This document shows, piece by piece, positions 32,993-41,611 of a stretch of 47,635 nt of DNA (within the stretch, counting starts at the first letter, position 1; the number at the start of each line of letters is the position of its first letter). The DNA is from Streptomyces rochei (lineage in GTDB: Bacteria > Actinomycetota > Actinomycetes > Streptomycetales > Streptomycetaceae): positions 1 through 47,635 of the forward strand of contig MUMD01000033.1 of the NCBI GenBank assembly GCA_002155895.1, written 5' to 3'. Both the position numbers and the translations under genes were made by a program. Below the pieces are notes generated by a model, which was not told where the DNA came from, searched no databases, and was given only the letters and a program-made list of their open reading frames with translations.

Positions 32993-34855
32993 TTGAGCGG
33001 GGAAGCCGTATCCGGCCTCACGGGCAGTGGCGCCGAGCCGTTGGAGGACGAGGACCCGCGCCGGATCGGACCGATCCCGCTGCTGGGCCGACTCGGGGCC
33101 GGCGGCATGGGCCGGGTCTACCTCGGCGTCCACGAGGGCCGCTACGCGGCCGTCAAGCAGGTGCTGCCCTCGGTCGTCGCCGAGGACAAGGACTTCCTGC
33201 GCCGTTTCGGGCACGAGCTGGACAACCTCGCGCGCCTGCCCGAGGAGGCGACCGCGCCGTTGCTCGCGGGGGACCGGGACGCCCGTCCCCCGTGGTTCGC
33301 CACCGCCTACGTCCCCGGCATCACCCTGCGCGAGGCCGTCGACCTGCACGGTCCGCTGCCCGCCGGGGCCCTGTGGCTGCTGCTGCGCGAGGCCGCCGCC
33401 GGGCTGGCGGCGGTGCACGCGCTGGACATGGTGCACCGGGACCTGAAGCCGTCCAACGTGATGCTCACGCTCGACGGTGCCACCCTCATCGACTTCGGTG
33501 TGGCCCGGGCCGCCGAGCAGAGCCAGCTGACCCGGACCGGCATGGTGGTGGGCACGCCCGCCTACATGTCGCCCGAGCAGGCGTCCGGGAAACGGGCGTC
33601 CAGCGGTGTGGTCGACGTCTTCGCGCTGGGCTCGGTCCTCGCCTACGCCGCCTCCGGCCGGCCCCCCTTCGGGGACGAGTCGGGGCACGCGGTGCTCTAC
33701 CGCATCGTGCACGAGGAGCCCGACCTCCGGCCGCTGCGCGAGCTGGACGCCGAACTCGCCGACGTCGTCGCCGCCTGCCTGGACAAGGACCACGAGGGCC
33801 GGCCGACGGCGGCCGAGCTGGTGGAGACCGCGCAGCGGCACGGGCCGTTCACCGAGCCGCTGTGGCCCGAGGCGGTGAACGGTCCGCTGGCCGAGCGGGC
33901 GGCCTTCGCCTCGACGGTCCCGGAGCCCGGGGAACCGCCCGAGCCGCAGGAGCGGGAACCGTCCCTGCCGGCCGTGGTCCCGGACGGACGGCCCGCCCCG
34001 CGCGAGCGGCGCGGCCGTACCAAGGTCCTGGCGTTCGTGATCCCGGTCGTCGTCACCGGGACGACGCTCGGCGTCACCTTGCTGCCGTACGCGATGGACG
34101 ACCGGGACCAGGGCGCGAACGCGGGCGCACCGCCCACGGCGACCGGTTCCGCGGTCCCGGGCCCCGAGGGCTCCGCCACCGCCACGTCCGGCCCGAGCGC
34201 TTCCGCTTCCGGCAGTCCCGAGGGCGGGGAGAAGGAGAAGGCGGACAAGGGCGGGGGCGGCGAGAAGGGCGCGGGTGACGGCGGCGCCGCGCCCGCCGGC
34301 GACGGGGACGCGGGGACCTTCGGAGGAGCGCTGGGCGAGGGCTCCGGCTCCGGCGGCTCCTCGGCGTCGGGCGGGTCCTCCGGTGCGGACGGATCGTCGG
34401 GCGCCGGCGGGTCGTCCGGTTCGGGTGCGGACTCCGGGAGCGGGTCCGGCGCGGGCGGCTCCGAGGAGGGCGGTTCGGACGGCGGCGGGTCCGTGCCGGA
34501 CACCTTCATGCTGAAGAACGGGTCGAGCGGGAAGTGCGTGTACATGGGCACCCCCGTCGACGACGGCACCTGCGCGGGCGACATCGCCGTCTTCCGCTTC
34601 CAGGGCACCTCGGGCGGGGCCTTCAGAATCCTCAACGTGGGCACGGCCGAGTGCCTCCACTCCAGGACCGCGAACGCCTGGCTGGTCAAGGGCGCCTGCG
34701 GTTCGTTCGGCGGGGAGTGGCAGCAGGGGGCGAACGGCTCGCTCAAGAACCTCAACACCGGCGGCTGCCTCGACCTCAACCGCCGGGCGTCCAGGATCGG
34801 CCTGACCACCACGACCTGCACCGGCTCCGCCTCCCAGCGCTGGACCAGGATCTGA
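32993..34855 (+). CDS. Transmembrane Ser/Thr protein kinase with extracellular ricin-type lectin domain
   Basis: 620 aa from TTG 32993. The kinase domain (about 25-285) is complete: glycine loop GAGGMG (35-40), ATP-binding Lys55 in AAVKQV, catalytic HRDLKPSN (148-155), DFG 167-169, and GTPAYMSPEQ. A Pro/Glu-rich juxtamembrane segment leads to one helix at about 344-367, then about 130 residues of Gly/Ser/Ala-rich linker, and a ricin B-type fold from about 500 (GKCVYMG, AECLH, GGCLDLN, final QRW). The exterior lectin could sense sugar or cell-wall fragments. A PASTA domain is absent. Upstream there is an imperfect hairpin but no certain promoter. Confidence 0.9.
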   Translation: MSGEAVSGLTGSGAEPLEDEDPRRIGPIPLLGRLGAGGMGRVYLGVHEGRYAAVKQVLPSVVAEDKDFLRRFGHELDNLARLPEEATAPLLAGDRDARPPWFATAYVPGITLREAVDLHGPLPAGALWLLLREAAAGLAAVHALDMVHRDLKPSNVMLTLDGATLIDFGVARAAEQSQLTRTGMVVGTPAYMSPEQASGKRASSGVVDVFALGSVLAYAASGRPPFGDESGHAVLYRIVHEEPDLRPLRELDAELADVVAACLDKDHEGRPTAAELVETAQRHGPFTEPLWPEAVNGPLAERAAFASTVPEPGEPPEPQEREPSLPAVVPDGRPAPRERRGRTKVLAFVIPVVVTGTTLGVTLLPYAMDDRDQGANAGAPPTATGSAVPGPEGSATATSGPSASASGSPEGGEKEKADKGGGGEKGAGDGGAAPAGDGDAGTFGGALGEGSGSGGSSASGGSSGADGSSGAGGSSGSGADSGSGSGAGGSEEGGSDGGGSVPDTFMLKNGSSGKCVYMGTPVDDGTCAGDIAVFRFQGTSGGAFRILNVGTAECLHSRTANAWLVKGACGSFGGEWQQGANGSLKNLNTGGCLDLNRRASRIGLTTTTCTGSASQRWTRI

Positions 34856-34875
34856 CGGAGGGGGCGCGGCGAGGG

Positions 34876-35259
34876 TCAGGCCCCGTCGCGCTTGCCGCCC
34901 CTGCGGTCCTCGTCGTCCTCGGGACCGCCGCGGCCGGTGTCCCGGGGACCGTCCTCGGTCCGGTCCTCGTCCGCGGCACCGGGCCGGTCGCCCAGCGACT
35001 TCAGGAAGTCGGGATTGTCGTCCGGCGCGACCCACTGCCGGCGTCCGCCGCCGCCCTGCCACGGCGACGAGCCGGCCGGCTGCCGCTTCTTGCCCGCGAT
35101 GATCCAGGAGATCGACCCGACCAGCGGGAAGAGCAGCACAAGGATCGCCCACAGCGGCTTGGGCATGTGCCGGATGTCGTCGTCCTTGGTGCTGATGCAG
35201 TCGATGAACGCATAGACGCTCAATGCCAGTGGGATCAGGAACATCAGCACCCGAAGCAT
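34876..35259 (-). CDS. PLDc_N domain small membrane protein
   Basis: 127 aa. Two membrane helices, [18 protein letters not shown] and the next around [19 protein letters not shown], form the PLDc_N (phospholipase D nuclease N-terminal) module without any catalytic HKD domain. The last 60 residues are charged and Gly-rich, probably disordered and cytoplasmic. ATG 35259 has GGAGAGG upstream. It converges with the kinase gene and diverges from the UbiD-like decarboxylase. Function unknown. Confidence 0.82.
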   Translation of the reverse strand: MLRVLMFLIPLALSVYAFIDCISTKDDDIRHMPKPLWAILVLLFPLVGSISWIIAGKKRQPAGSSPWQGGGGRRQWVAPDDNPDFLKSLGDRPGAADEDRTEDGPRDTGRGGPEDDEDRRGGKRDGA

Positions 35260-35323
35260 GGAGCCTCTCCAGCGAAAGCGGTGGGAGTACAGGGTCGGTA
35301 CAGGGCCAGGGTAGCCGCTCGGG

Positions 35324-35329
35324 GATACT
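35324..35329 (+). promoter_or_regulatory. -10 box for leaderless UbiD-like gene
   Basis: GATACT ends 7 nt before the ATG at 35337, which has no ribosome site. This spacing puts the transcription start at or next to the ATG. The -35 region is weak. Confidence 0.45.
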
Positions 35330-35336
35330 GGACCGC

Positions 35337-36794
35337 ATGGCTTACGACGATCTTCGCTCCCTGCTCAGGGCGCTGGAGCGCGAGGGCGACCTCAAGCGCA
35401 TCAAGGCCGAGGTGGACCCGTACCTGGAGGTCGGGGAGATCGTCGACCGGGTGAACAAGGCCGGCGGCCCCGCCCTGCTCTTCGAGAACGTGAAGGGCTC
35501 CGACATGCCCCTCGCGATGAACGTGTTCGGCACCGACCGGCGCCTGCTCAAGGCCCTCGGCCTGAAGTCGTACTCCGAGATCTCGGAGAAGATCGGCGGG
35601 CTGCTCAAGCCCGAGCTGCCCCAGGGCTTCGTCGGCATCCGCGAGGCCTTCGGGAAGCTCGGCGCGATGACGCACGTGCCGCCGAAGAAGGTGAAGCCGG
35701 GCACCGCGCCCGTCCAGGAGGTCGTCCTGCACGGGGACGACGTGGACCTCGACCGCCTCCCCGCGCTCTTCACCTGGCCCGACGACGGCGGCTCCTTCTT
35801 CAACCTGGGCCTCACCCACACCAAGGACCCGGAGACGGGCGTCCGCAACCTGGGCCTGTACCGCCTCCAGCGCCACGACAAGCGCACCATCGGCATGCAC
35901 TGGCAGATCCACAAGGACAGCCGGAACCACTACCAGGTCGCGGCCCGGCGCGGGGAGCGCCTGCCGGTCGCCATCGCCTTCGGCTGCCCGCCCGCCGTGA
36001 CGTACGCCTCCACCGCCCCCCTGCCCGGCGACATCGACGAGTACCTGTTCGCCGGGTTCCTCCAGGGCAAGCGGATCGAGATGGTCGACTGCAAGACGGT
36101 CCCGCTCCAGGTGCCCGCGCAGGCGGAGGTCGTCATCGAGGGCTGGCTGGAGCCCGGCGAGATGCTTCCCGAGGGCCCCTTCGGCGACCACACCGGCTTC
36201 TACACCCCGCAGGAGCCCTTCCCCGCCCTGAAGATCGACTGCGTGACGATGCGGAAGCGTCCGCTGCTCCAGTCGATCGTGGTCGGGCGGCCCCCGACGG
36301 AGGACGGCCCGCTGGGGAGGGCCACGGAGCGCTTCTTCCTGCCGCTTCTCAAGATCATCGTCCCGGACATCGTGGACTACCACCTCCCCGAGGCCGGCGG
36401 CTTCCACAACTGCGCGATCGTCTCGATCGACAAGAAGTACCCCAAGCACGCCCAGAAGGTGATGCACGCCATCTGGGGCGCCCACATGATGTCCCTGACC
36501 AAGCTGATCGTGGTCGTCGACTCCGACTGCGACGTCCACGACCTGCACGAGGTCGCCTGGCGGGCGCTCGGCAACACCGACTACGCCCGCGACCTCACCG
36601 TCGTCGAAGGCCCGGTCGACCACCTCGACCACGCCTCCTACCAGCAGTTCTGGGGCGGCAAGGCCGGCATCGACGCCACGAAGAAGCTCCCCGAGGAGGG
36701 GTACACGCGAGACGGGGGCTGGCCGGACATGGTGCTGTCCGACCCGGAGACGGCGGCGAAGGTCGACCGCCGCTGGAAGGAGTACGGACTGTGA
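35337..36794 (+). CDS. Menaquinone biosynthesis decarboxylase, UbiD family
   Basis: 485 aa. The UbiD signature is present across the protein: [19 protein letters not shown] at the start, [30 protein letters not shown] containing the catalytic Glu region, and [14 protein letters not shown]. UbiD enzymes use prenylated FMN made by UbiX. In the futalosine pathway this enzyme (sometimes named MqnL) decarboxylates the prenylated 1,4-dihydroxy-6-naphthoate. Its position before mqnP, a ubiX-like gene and mqnE supports this. The ATG has no Shine-Dalgarno, but GATACT lies 7 nt upstream, so the mRNA may be leaderless. It overlaps mqnP by 4 bp. Confidence 0.93.
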   Translation: MAYDDLRSLLRALEREGDLKRIKAEVDPYLEVGEIVDRVNKAGGPALLFENVKGSDMPLAMNVFGTDRRLLKALGLKSYSEISEKIGGLLKPELPQGFVGIREAFGKLGAMTHVPPKKVKPGTAPVQEVVLHGDDVDLDRLPALFTWPDDGGSFFNLGLTHTKDPETGVRNLGLYRLQRHDKRTIGMHWQIHKDSRNHYQVAARRGERLPVAIAFGCPPAVTYASTAPLPGDIDEYLFAGFLQGKRIEMVDCKTVPLQVPAQAEVVIEGWLEPGEMLPEGPFGDHTGFYTPQEPFPALKIDCVTMRKRPLLQSIVVGRPPTEDGPLGRATERFFLPLLKIIVPDIVDYHLPEAGGFHNCAIVSIDKKYPKHAQKVMHAIWGAHMMSLTKLIVVVDSDCDVHDLHEVAWRALGNTDYARDLTVVEGPVDHLDHASYQQFWGGKAGIDATKKLPEEGYTRDGGWPDMVLSDPETAAKVDRRWKEYGL

Positions 36795-37696
36795 CGTCGG
36801 CTTCCGCCGCGCTGCCGCAGCAGCCGGGGCGCACCAAGGCGTTCCTGCGCCTGGTGATGATCGAGCACTCGGTCTTCGCCCTGCCCTTCGCCTACATCGC
36901 CGCGCTGACCGCGATGTACGAGTGGGACGAGAACATCCACTGGGGCCGGCTGCTCCTGGTCACCGTCGCGATGGTGGGCCTGCGCACCTTCGCCATGGCG
37001 GTCAACCGGATCATCGACCGCGAGATCGACGCCCGCAATCCGCGCACCGCCCACCGCGAGCTGGTCACCGGCGCGATGTCGGTCAGGCACGCCTGGACCG
37101 GCGCGCTGATCGCCCTGGTCGTCTTCCTGGGCGCCGCGGCCCTCCTCAACCCGCTCTGCCTGGCCCTCGCCCCCGTCGCCGTGATCCCGATGGTGGTCTA
37201 CCCCTACGGCAAGCGGTTCACGAACTTCCCGCAGGCCATCCTCGGTCTCGCCCAGGCGATGGGGCCGATCGGCGGCTGGCTGGCGATCAGCGGCGAGTGG
37301 TCCTGGGAGGCCGTGATCCTCGGCCTCGCCGTCGGCGTCTGGATCGGCGGCTTCGACCTGATCTACGCCTGCCAGGACGTCGAGACCGACCGGCAGGTCG
37401 GCGTGAAGTCCGTCCCGGCACGCTTCGGCGTCCCGGCCGCGATCTGGGGCGCCCGCGCTTGCCACACCGTCACCACGGCCCTGTTCGTCTGGTACGCCGT
37501 CGCCACCGACGCCGGTGTCTTCTTCTGGCTGGGCCTGCTGATCGTCGCCGGCGCCTTCGTCTACGAGCACACCCTCGTGCGCCCCCACGACCTGACCCGT
37601 CTGAACAGGGCGTTCTTCAGCGTCAACGGCTTCATCGGCATCGCGCTCTTCGTGTGCGCGCTGCTCGACCTGCTGGTGCGGGGGCTCACCGTCTGA
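36791..37696 (+). CDS. mqnP: Menaquinone biosynthesis prenyltransferase MqnP (UbiA family)
   Basis: 301 aa, GTG start overlapping the previous stop (GTGA). About eight membrane helices. Both Asp-rich prenyl-diphosphate/Mg sites are present: NRIIDREIDARN (72-83) and DLIYACQDVETD (189-200). This UbiA relative attaches the polyprenyl tail to 1,4-dihydroxy-6-naphthoate in the futalosine menaquinone route. The gene neighbours (UbiD, UbiX, MqnE) separate it from heme O or chlorophyll-type UbiA enzymes. An 8-bp hairpin follows at 37702-37723. Confidence 0.93.
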   Translation: MTSASAALPQQPGRTKAFLRLVMIEHSVFALPFAYIAALTAMYEWDENIHWGRLLLVTVAMVGLRTFAMAVNRIIDREIDARNPRTAHRELVTGAMSVRHAWTGALIALVVFLGAAALLNPLCLALAPVAVIPMVVYPYGKRFTNFPQAILGLAQAMGPIGGWLAISGEWSWEAVILGLAVGVWIGGFDLIYACQDVETDRQVGVKSVPARFGVPAAIWGARACHTVTTALFVWYAVATDAGVFFWLGLLIVAGAFVYEHTLVRPHDLTRLNRAFFSVNGFIGIALFVCALLDLLVRGLTV

Positions 37697-37701
37697 AAAC
37701 C

Positions 37702-37723
37702 CTGAGCCTGCGACTAGGCTCAG
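37702..37723 (+). promoter_or_regulatory. Hairpin and overlapping -10 box before ubiX-like gene
   Basis: CTGAGCCT (37702-37709) pairs perfectly with AGGCTCAG (37716-37723) over a 6-nt loop. The same bases contain TAGGCT (37715-37720), exactly 7 nt before the ATG at 37728, which has no clear ribosome site. It could therefore be a promoter for a leaderless mRNA, an operator dyad, or a weak terminator of mqnP. Confidence 0.5.
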
Positions 37724-37727
37724 CATC

Positions 37728-38408
37728 ATGAAGCCAGGACAGACCCAGCGCACGCCTTGGATCGTGGGGGTGTCGGGGGCATCCGGTACGCCTTACGCGG
37801 CAGCGGTGCTGCGCGCGCTGCTCGCCGCCGGCGAGAGCGTCGACCTGGTGGTCAGCCGGGCCTCGCGGCTCACCCTGCTCGACGAGACCGGCATCTCCTT
37901 CCGCGACGCTCACTGGCAAGACGACCTGCGCGCCTGGCTGGCGCGCGGGGCCGACGGGAAGCCGGACACCTTCGACGTGGACCTCTCCGGCGACCGGGTA
38001 CGGCACTGGAGCGCGGGCGACCTCGCGGCCGGGCCGTCCTCCGGGTCGTATCCGGTCAAGGGCATGCTGATCGTGCCCGCGTCGACGGCCTGCGTGGCGG
38101 GCGTCGCCCTCGGGCTGTCGAAGGACCTGCTGCAGCGGTCGGCGAGCGTGACCCTGAAGGAGCGCCGCAAGCTGGTCGTGGCCGTCCGGGAGACCCCGCT
38201 GGACGGCCGGACCCTCAGGCACCTGGTGACCCTGGACGACGCGGGCGCGACCGTGGTGCCCGCCTCGCCGGCCTTCTACGCGGGGGCGACGCACATCCAG
38301 GACCTGGTCGACTTCGTCGCCGGACGCGTCCTCGACGCGGCCGGTGTCGGGCACGGCCTGTACCGCCGCTGGAGCGGCGACCTCGGCGGGGCGCGCCCCG
38401 CCGGCTGA
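37728..38408 (+). CDS. ubiX: UbiX family flavin prenyltransferase
   Basis: 226 aa. The N-terminal FMN-binding GVSGASGTPYA (14-24), the MLIVPASTACVAGVALGLS block and KERRKLVVAVRETPL are UbiX hallmarks. UbiX joins a dimethylallyl group to FMN, producing the prenyl-FMN cofactor that the neighbouring UbiD decarboxylase needs. It has an insertion relative to the E. coli enzyme in the first 80 residues. In the menaquinone context it is also called MqnM. Start ATG 37728 has a -10-like TAGGCT 7 nt upstream, so leaderless translation is likely. Confidence 0.93.
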   Translation: MKPGQTQRTPWIVGVSGASGTPYAAAVLRALLAAGESVDLVVSRASRLTLLDETGISFRDAHWQDDLRAWLARGADGKPDTFDVDLSGDRVRHWSAGDLAAGPSSGSYPVKGMLIVPASTACVAGVALGLSKDLLQRSASVTLKERRKLVVAVRETPLDGRTLRHLVTLDDAGATVVPASPAFYAGATHIQDLVDFVAGRVLDAAGVGHGLYRRWSGDLGGARPAG

Positions 38409-38475
38409 GCACCACCTCCCCCCACACGTTTGTTACCCACATCGTCAGACCTCTTCAGTGGAAGGCTTCGATCGC

Positions 38476-38931
38476 ATGGACGCGGTGGACAGGCAGCTCA
38501 TCCAGGCCCTGAGGGAGAACGGCCGGGCCTCGTACGCGGAGCTGGGGCGCCTCGTCGGACTGTCGGGACCCAGCGTCACCGACCGCATCAACCGGCTGGA
38601 GGCGGCCGGAGTCATCACCGGTTACCGCGCCACCGTGGACTCCGCCTCGCTCGGCCTCGGCGTCACCGCGCTGATCGGCGTCTCGCTCTCCGACGCCGCC
38701 GACCACGAGGACGTGGCGCAGCGGCTGCGGGACCTGCAGGAGATCGAGGACTGCTGGTTCATCGCCGGCGACGACTCCTACATGCTCAAGGTGCGCGCGG
38801 CCGACGTGGACGGCCTGGAGAGCATCATCCGGCGCCTGTCGGGGACGAAGGGCGTCTCCCGGACCCGTACCACCATCGTCCTGTCCACCAAGTGGGAGAA
38901 CCGGGTGGGCGAGCTGCCCGAAGAGGTGTAG
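38476..38931 (+). CDS. Lrp/AsnC family transcriptional regulator
   Basis: 151 aa, standard Lrp length. The N-terminal HTH (18-45: ASYAELGRLVGLSGPSVTDR then INRLEAAG) follows MDAVDRQLIQALRENGR. The C-terminal RAM domain contains GDDSYMLKVRAADVDGLE. Lrp-type proteins bind amino acids or other small effectors as octamers. It sits inside the menaquinone block between ubiX and mqnE, so it may regulate them. ATG 38476 is chosen over GTG 38458 because the family N-terminus matches there and GGAAGG precedes it. Confidence 0.92.
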   Translation: MDAVDRQLIQALRENGRASYAELGRLVGLSGPSVTDRINRLEAAGVITGYRATVDSASLGLGVTALIGVSLSDAADHEDVAQRLRDLQEIEDCWFIAGDDSYMLKVRAADVDGLESIIRRLSGTKGVSRTRTTIVLSTKWENRVGELPEEV

Positions 38932-38989
38932 GGCGCGGGGCGTACGGTTTACGGGGTCTGACGGACCCTGTCGGAGAAAGAGGTAACGC

Positions 38990-40153
38990 ATGGACGCCGG
39001 GCTCAAGCGGGAGCTGGAGCAGAAGGTCCGCTCCGGTGAGCGGCTGACCCGCGAGGACGGCATCGCGCTGTACGAGTCGGACGACCTGGCCTGGCTCGGC
39101 GGCCTCGCGCACGAGGTGCGGACGCGCAAGAACGGCGACGTCGTCCACTTCAACGTCAACCGCCACCTCAACATGACCAACGTGTGCACCGCGTCCTGCG
39201 CGTACTGCTCCTTCCAGCGCAAGCCGGGGGAGAAGGACGCGTACACGATGCGCATCGAGGAGGCGGTGAGGCTCGCCAAGGAGATGGAGGGCGAGAACCT
39301 CACCGAGCTGCACATCGTCAACGGCCTGCACCCCAACCTGCCCTGGCGCTACTACCCGCGCTCGCTGCGGGAGCTGAAGGCCGCGCTGCCGGACGTGTCG
39401 CTCAAGGCGTTCACCGCCACCGAGATCCACCACTTCGAGACCATCTCCGGGATGTCCGCCTCCGACATCCTCGACGAGCTGATCGACGCCGGTCTGGAGT
39501 CCCTGACCGGCGGCGGCGCCGAGATCTTCGACTGGGAGGTGCGTCAGCACATCGTCGACCACCGCACCCACTGGGAGGACTGGTCGCGCATCCACCGCCT
39601 GGCGCACGAGAAGGGCCTGAAGACCCCGTGCACCATGCTCTACGGCCACATCGAGGAGCCGCGCCACCGCGTGGACCACGTGCTGCGCCTGCGTGAGCTG
39701 CAGGACGAGACCGACGGCTTCCAGGTCTTCATCCCGCTGCGCTACCAGCACGACTTCGTGGACATGAAGGACGGCAAGGTCAGGAACCGCCTCCAGGCGC
39801 GGACGCAGATGGCGACCGGTGCCGAGGCCCTGAAGACCTTCGCGGTATCCCGGCTGCTGTTCGACAACGTCCCGCACGTCAAGGTCTTCTGGGTCATGCA
39901 CGGCGTGCAGACCGCGCAGCTCGCCCTCCAGCACGGCGCCGACGACATGGACGGCTCGGTGGTCGAGTACAAGATCACGCACGACGCGGACGACTTCGGC
40001 ACGCCGAACAAGCTGACGCGGGAGGATCTGCTCGACCTGATCCGCGACGCCGGGTTCCGGCCGGTGGAGCGGAACACGCGGTACGAGATCATCCGGGAGT
40101 ACGACGGTCCCGACCCGGCGCGCCGGGAGTCGCCGCAGCCGATGCGGGTGTGA
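38990..40153 (+). CDS. mqnE: Aminofutalosine synthase MqnE (radical SAM)
   Basis: 387 aa. The radical SAM cluster motif is NVCTASCAYCSF, with Cys66, Cys70 and Cys73. The sequence LHIVNGLHPNLPWRYY and GGGAEIFDWEVR fit MqnE, which joins 3-[(1-carboxyvinyl)oxy]benzoate to SAM to give aminofutalosine, the second step of the futalosine menaquinone pathway. MqnC, a paralogue acting later, is the main alternative; the presence of the late-step genes beside it does not decide, but overall sequence character favours MqnE. The ATG has AAAGAGGT upstream. Cytoplasmic. Confidence 0.92.
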   Translation: MDAGLKRELEQKVRSGERLTREDGIALYESDDLAWLGGLAHEVRTRKNGDVVHFNVNRHLNMTNVCTASCAYCSFQRKPGEKDAYTMRIEEAVRLAKEMEGENLTELHIVNGLHPNLPWRYYPRSLRELKAALPDVSLKAFTATEIHHFETISGMSASDILDELIDAGLESLTGGGAEIFDWEVRQHIVDHRTHWEDWSRIHRLAHEKGLKTPCTMLYGHIEEPRHRVDHVLRLRELQDETDGFQVFIPLRYQHDFVDMKDGKVRNRLQARTQMATGAEALKTFAVSRLLFDNVPHVKVFWVMHGVQTAQLALQHGADDMDGSVVEYKITHDADDFGTPNKLTREDLLDLIRDAGFRPVERNTRYEIIREYDGPDPARRESPQPMRV

Positions 40154-40194
40154 CTTCCGCGGTAGTTCTCCGGCTGCCGGCCGGTGGGGGCTGG

Positions 40195-40268
40195 TCGCGC
40201 AGTTCCCCGCGCCCCTTTCAGGGGCGGTCCAGTGCACGTGCCCCGAAGGGGCGCGGGGAACTGTGCGA
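40195..40268. repeat. Streptomyces GC-rich palindromic intergenic repeat
   Basis: TCGCGCAGTTCCCCGCGCCC (from 40195) pairs with its near-complement ending at 40268 (GGGGCGCGGGGAACTGTGCGA), giving a stem of more than 20 bp with one mismatch and one bulge. This hairpin sequence is a familiar dispersed element in Streptomyces spacers. It may terminate mqnE transcription. Confidence 0.75.
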
Positions 40269-40332
40269 GCAACCCCCCACCCGCCCGCACTCGGCACGGG
40301 TCCGGACCGCCCCCGGCGGGTACCCGCACCGC

Positions 40333-40974
40333 ATGGTCGGTACCGAGGACGCCTACACCGCAGAACCCTTCGTGCCAAGGCGCGGCGGCCTCCCCGCCCT
40401 GCGCCGGGCGGCGGCCGACTGCCGCGGCTGCCCCCTGCACAGGGAGGCCACCCAGACCGTCTTCGGCGCCGGCGAGGCGACCGCCCGCCTCATGCTCGTC
40501 GGCGAACAGCCCGGCGACCAGGAGGACCGGCAGGGCGAGCCCTTCGTCGGCCCCGCCGGCAGGCTCCTCGACCGGGCACTGGCGGAGGCCGGCCTCGACC
40601 CGGCGGACACGTACGTGACCAACGCCGTCAAGCACTTCAAGTTCACGCGGGCCGAGCCCGGCAAGCGCCGTATCCACAAGTCGCCCACCCTGCGCGAGAC
40701 GACCGCGTGCGGTCCCTGGCTGGCCGCTGAACTGGCCCGGGTGGAACCCGAGCTGATCGTGGTGCTCGGCGCCACGGCGGGCAAGGCGCTGCTCGGCTCC
40801 TCGTTCCGGGTCACTCAGGTGCGCGGCACCGTGCTGGAGGAGGAGATCCACGGCCGCCCCGAGCGCCTGGTGCCCACCGTGCACCCCTCGTCGGTGCTGC
40901 GGGCCGAGGACCGGGACGGCGCGTTCCGGGGGCTGGTCTCGGATCTGCGGGTGGCGGCCCAAGCCCTCGGGTAA
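40333..40974 (+). CDS. udgX: UdgX-type uracil-DNA glycosylase
   Basis: 213 aa. Motif A reads GEQPGDQEDRQGEPFVGPAG, and motif B TVHPSSVLR. The decisive feature is the KRRIHKSPT loop: in mycobacterial UdgX the His of this KRRIH loop attacks and stays covalently bound to the uracil-containing DNA; here it is His115. Ordinary family-4 enzymes lack this loop. Cys30, Cys33 and Cys126 are the only cysteines, so three of the four usual Fe-S ligands are visible and the fourth is not evident. ATG 40333 lies after a Streptomyces hairpin repeat; the ribosome site is weak. Confidence 0.9.
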   Translation: MVGTEDAYTAEPFVPRRGGLPALRRAAADCRGCPLHREATQTVFGAGEATARLMLVGEQPGDQEDRQGEPFVGPAGRLLDRALAEAGLDPADTYVTNAVKHFKFTRAEPGKRRIHKSPTLRETTACGPWLAAELARVEPELIVVLGATAGKALLGSSFRVTQVRGTVLEEEIHGRPERLVPTVHPSSVLRAEDRDGAFRGLVSDLRVAAQALG

Positions 40975-40978
40975 TGGT

Positions 40979-40984
40979 TACGAT
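40979..40984 (+). promoter_or_regulatory. -10 box for leaderless GNAT gene
   Basis: TACGAT, a strong Streptomyces -10 match, ends 6 nt before GTG 40991. It starts 4 nt after the udgX stop. This favours GTG 40991 over GTG 40988 as the start. The -35 would be inside udgX and is not well conserved. Confidence 0.45.
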
Positions 40985-40990
40985 GGGGTG

Positions 40991-41515
40991 GTGTCCCTTA
41001 CTTTCACACTCGACCCCGCCCTCACCCCGGACCTGCGCGACGGCGTACTCGACCTGTGGACCGACGTCAGCAACGCGGGCGGTTCCGTGGGCTTCGTCCC
41101 GCCGGTGACGAGGGAGGACATCCGCCCCGAGCTGGTCAAGCACATGGTCGCGATGGCCGAGGGCCGTACCCGGCTCCTCGTCGGGCGGGACGGGAGCGGC
41201 AGGGTGGCCGCCACCGCGTTCCTCACGCTGAACACCCACCGTCTGATGACCCACTGGCTGTGGCTCTACACGGTGATGGTCCACCCCCGCCACCAGGGCC
41301 GGGGCTACGGCCGGGACCTGATGGCCGCCGCGGCGGACGCGGCCCGCGGCCTAGACGGCATCGAGGCGATCCGCCTCACCTGCCGGGGCGGCCTCGGTCT
41401 GGAGCGGTTCTACGAGTCCTGCGGCTACAAGGAGGTCGGCCGGGTGCCCGGCGCGATCCGGGTGGCGCCCGGCGACGACCGGGACGACGTCTTCATGCTG
41501 CTGCCGCTGACCTGA
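40991..41515 (+). CDS. GNAT family N-acetyltransferase
   Basis: 174 aa. The acetyl-CoA pyrophosphate loop is seen in VMVHPRHQGRGYGRDLMAAA, preceded by the strand containing WLWLYTVM, and followed by AIRLTCRGGLGLERFYESCG, the typical GNAT motif B. The substrate is unknown. No Shine-Dalgarno lies before the paired GTG codons at 40988 and 40991; a -10 box is placed for leaderless translation. Confidence 0.88.
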   Translation: MSLTFTLDPALTPDLRDGVLDLWTDVSNAGGSVGFVPPVTREDIRPELVKHMVAMAEGRTRLLVGRDGSGRVAATAFLTLNTHRLMTHWLWLYTVMVHPRHQGRGYGRDLMAAAADAARGLDGIEAIRLTCRGGLGLERFYESCGYKEVGRVPGAIRVAPGDDRDDVFMLLPLT

Positions 41516-41611
41516 GCCGACGGCCGGACCCCACCCCGCCGCGGACGCGACGAGGCGGCATGCTTCACTGGACAGTGCCTCTTTGTGCCAGAAACGGAAG
41601 AGTGGATTGAG

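Noticed and set aside
34493-34855. Ricin-like toxin domain
   Set aside because: Only the sugar-binding B-type fold is present, attached to a kinase; there is no toxic A chain.
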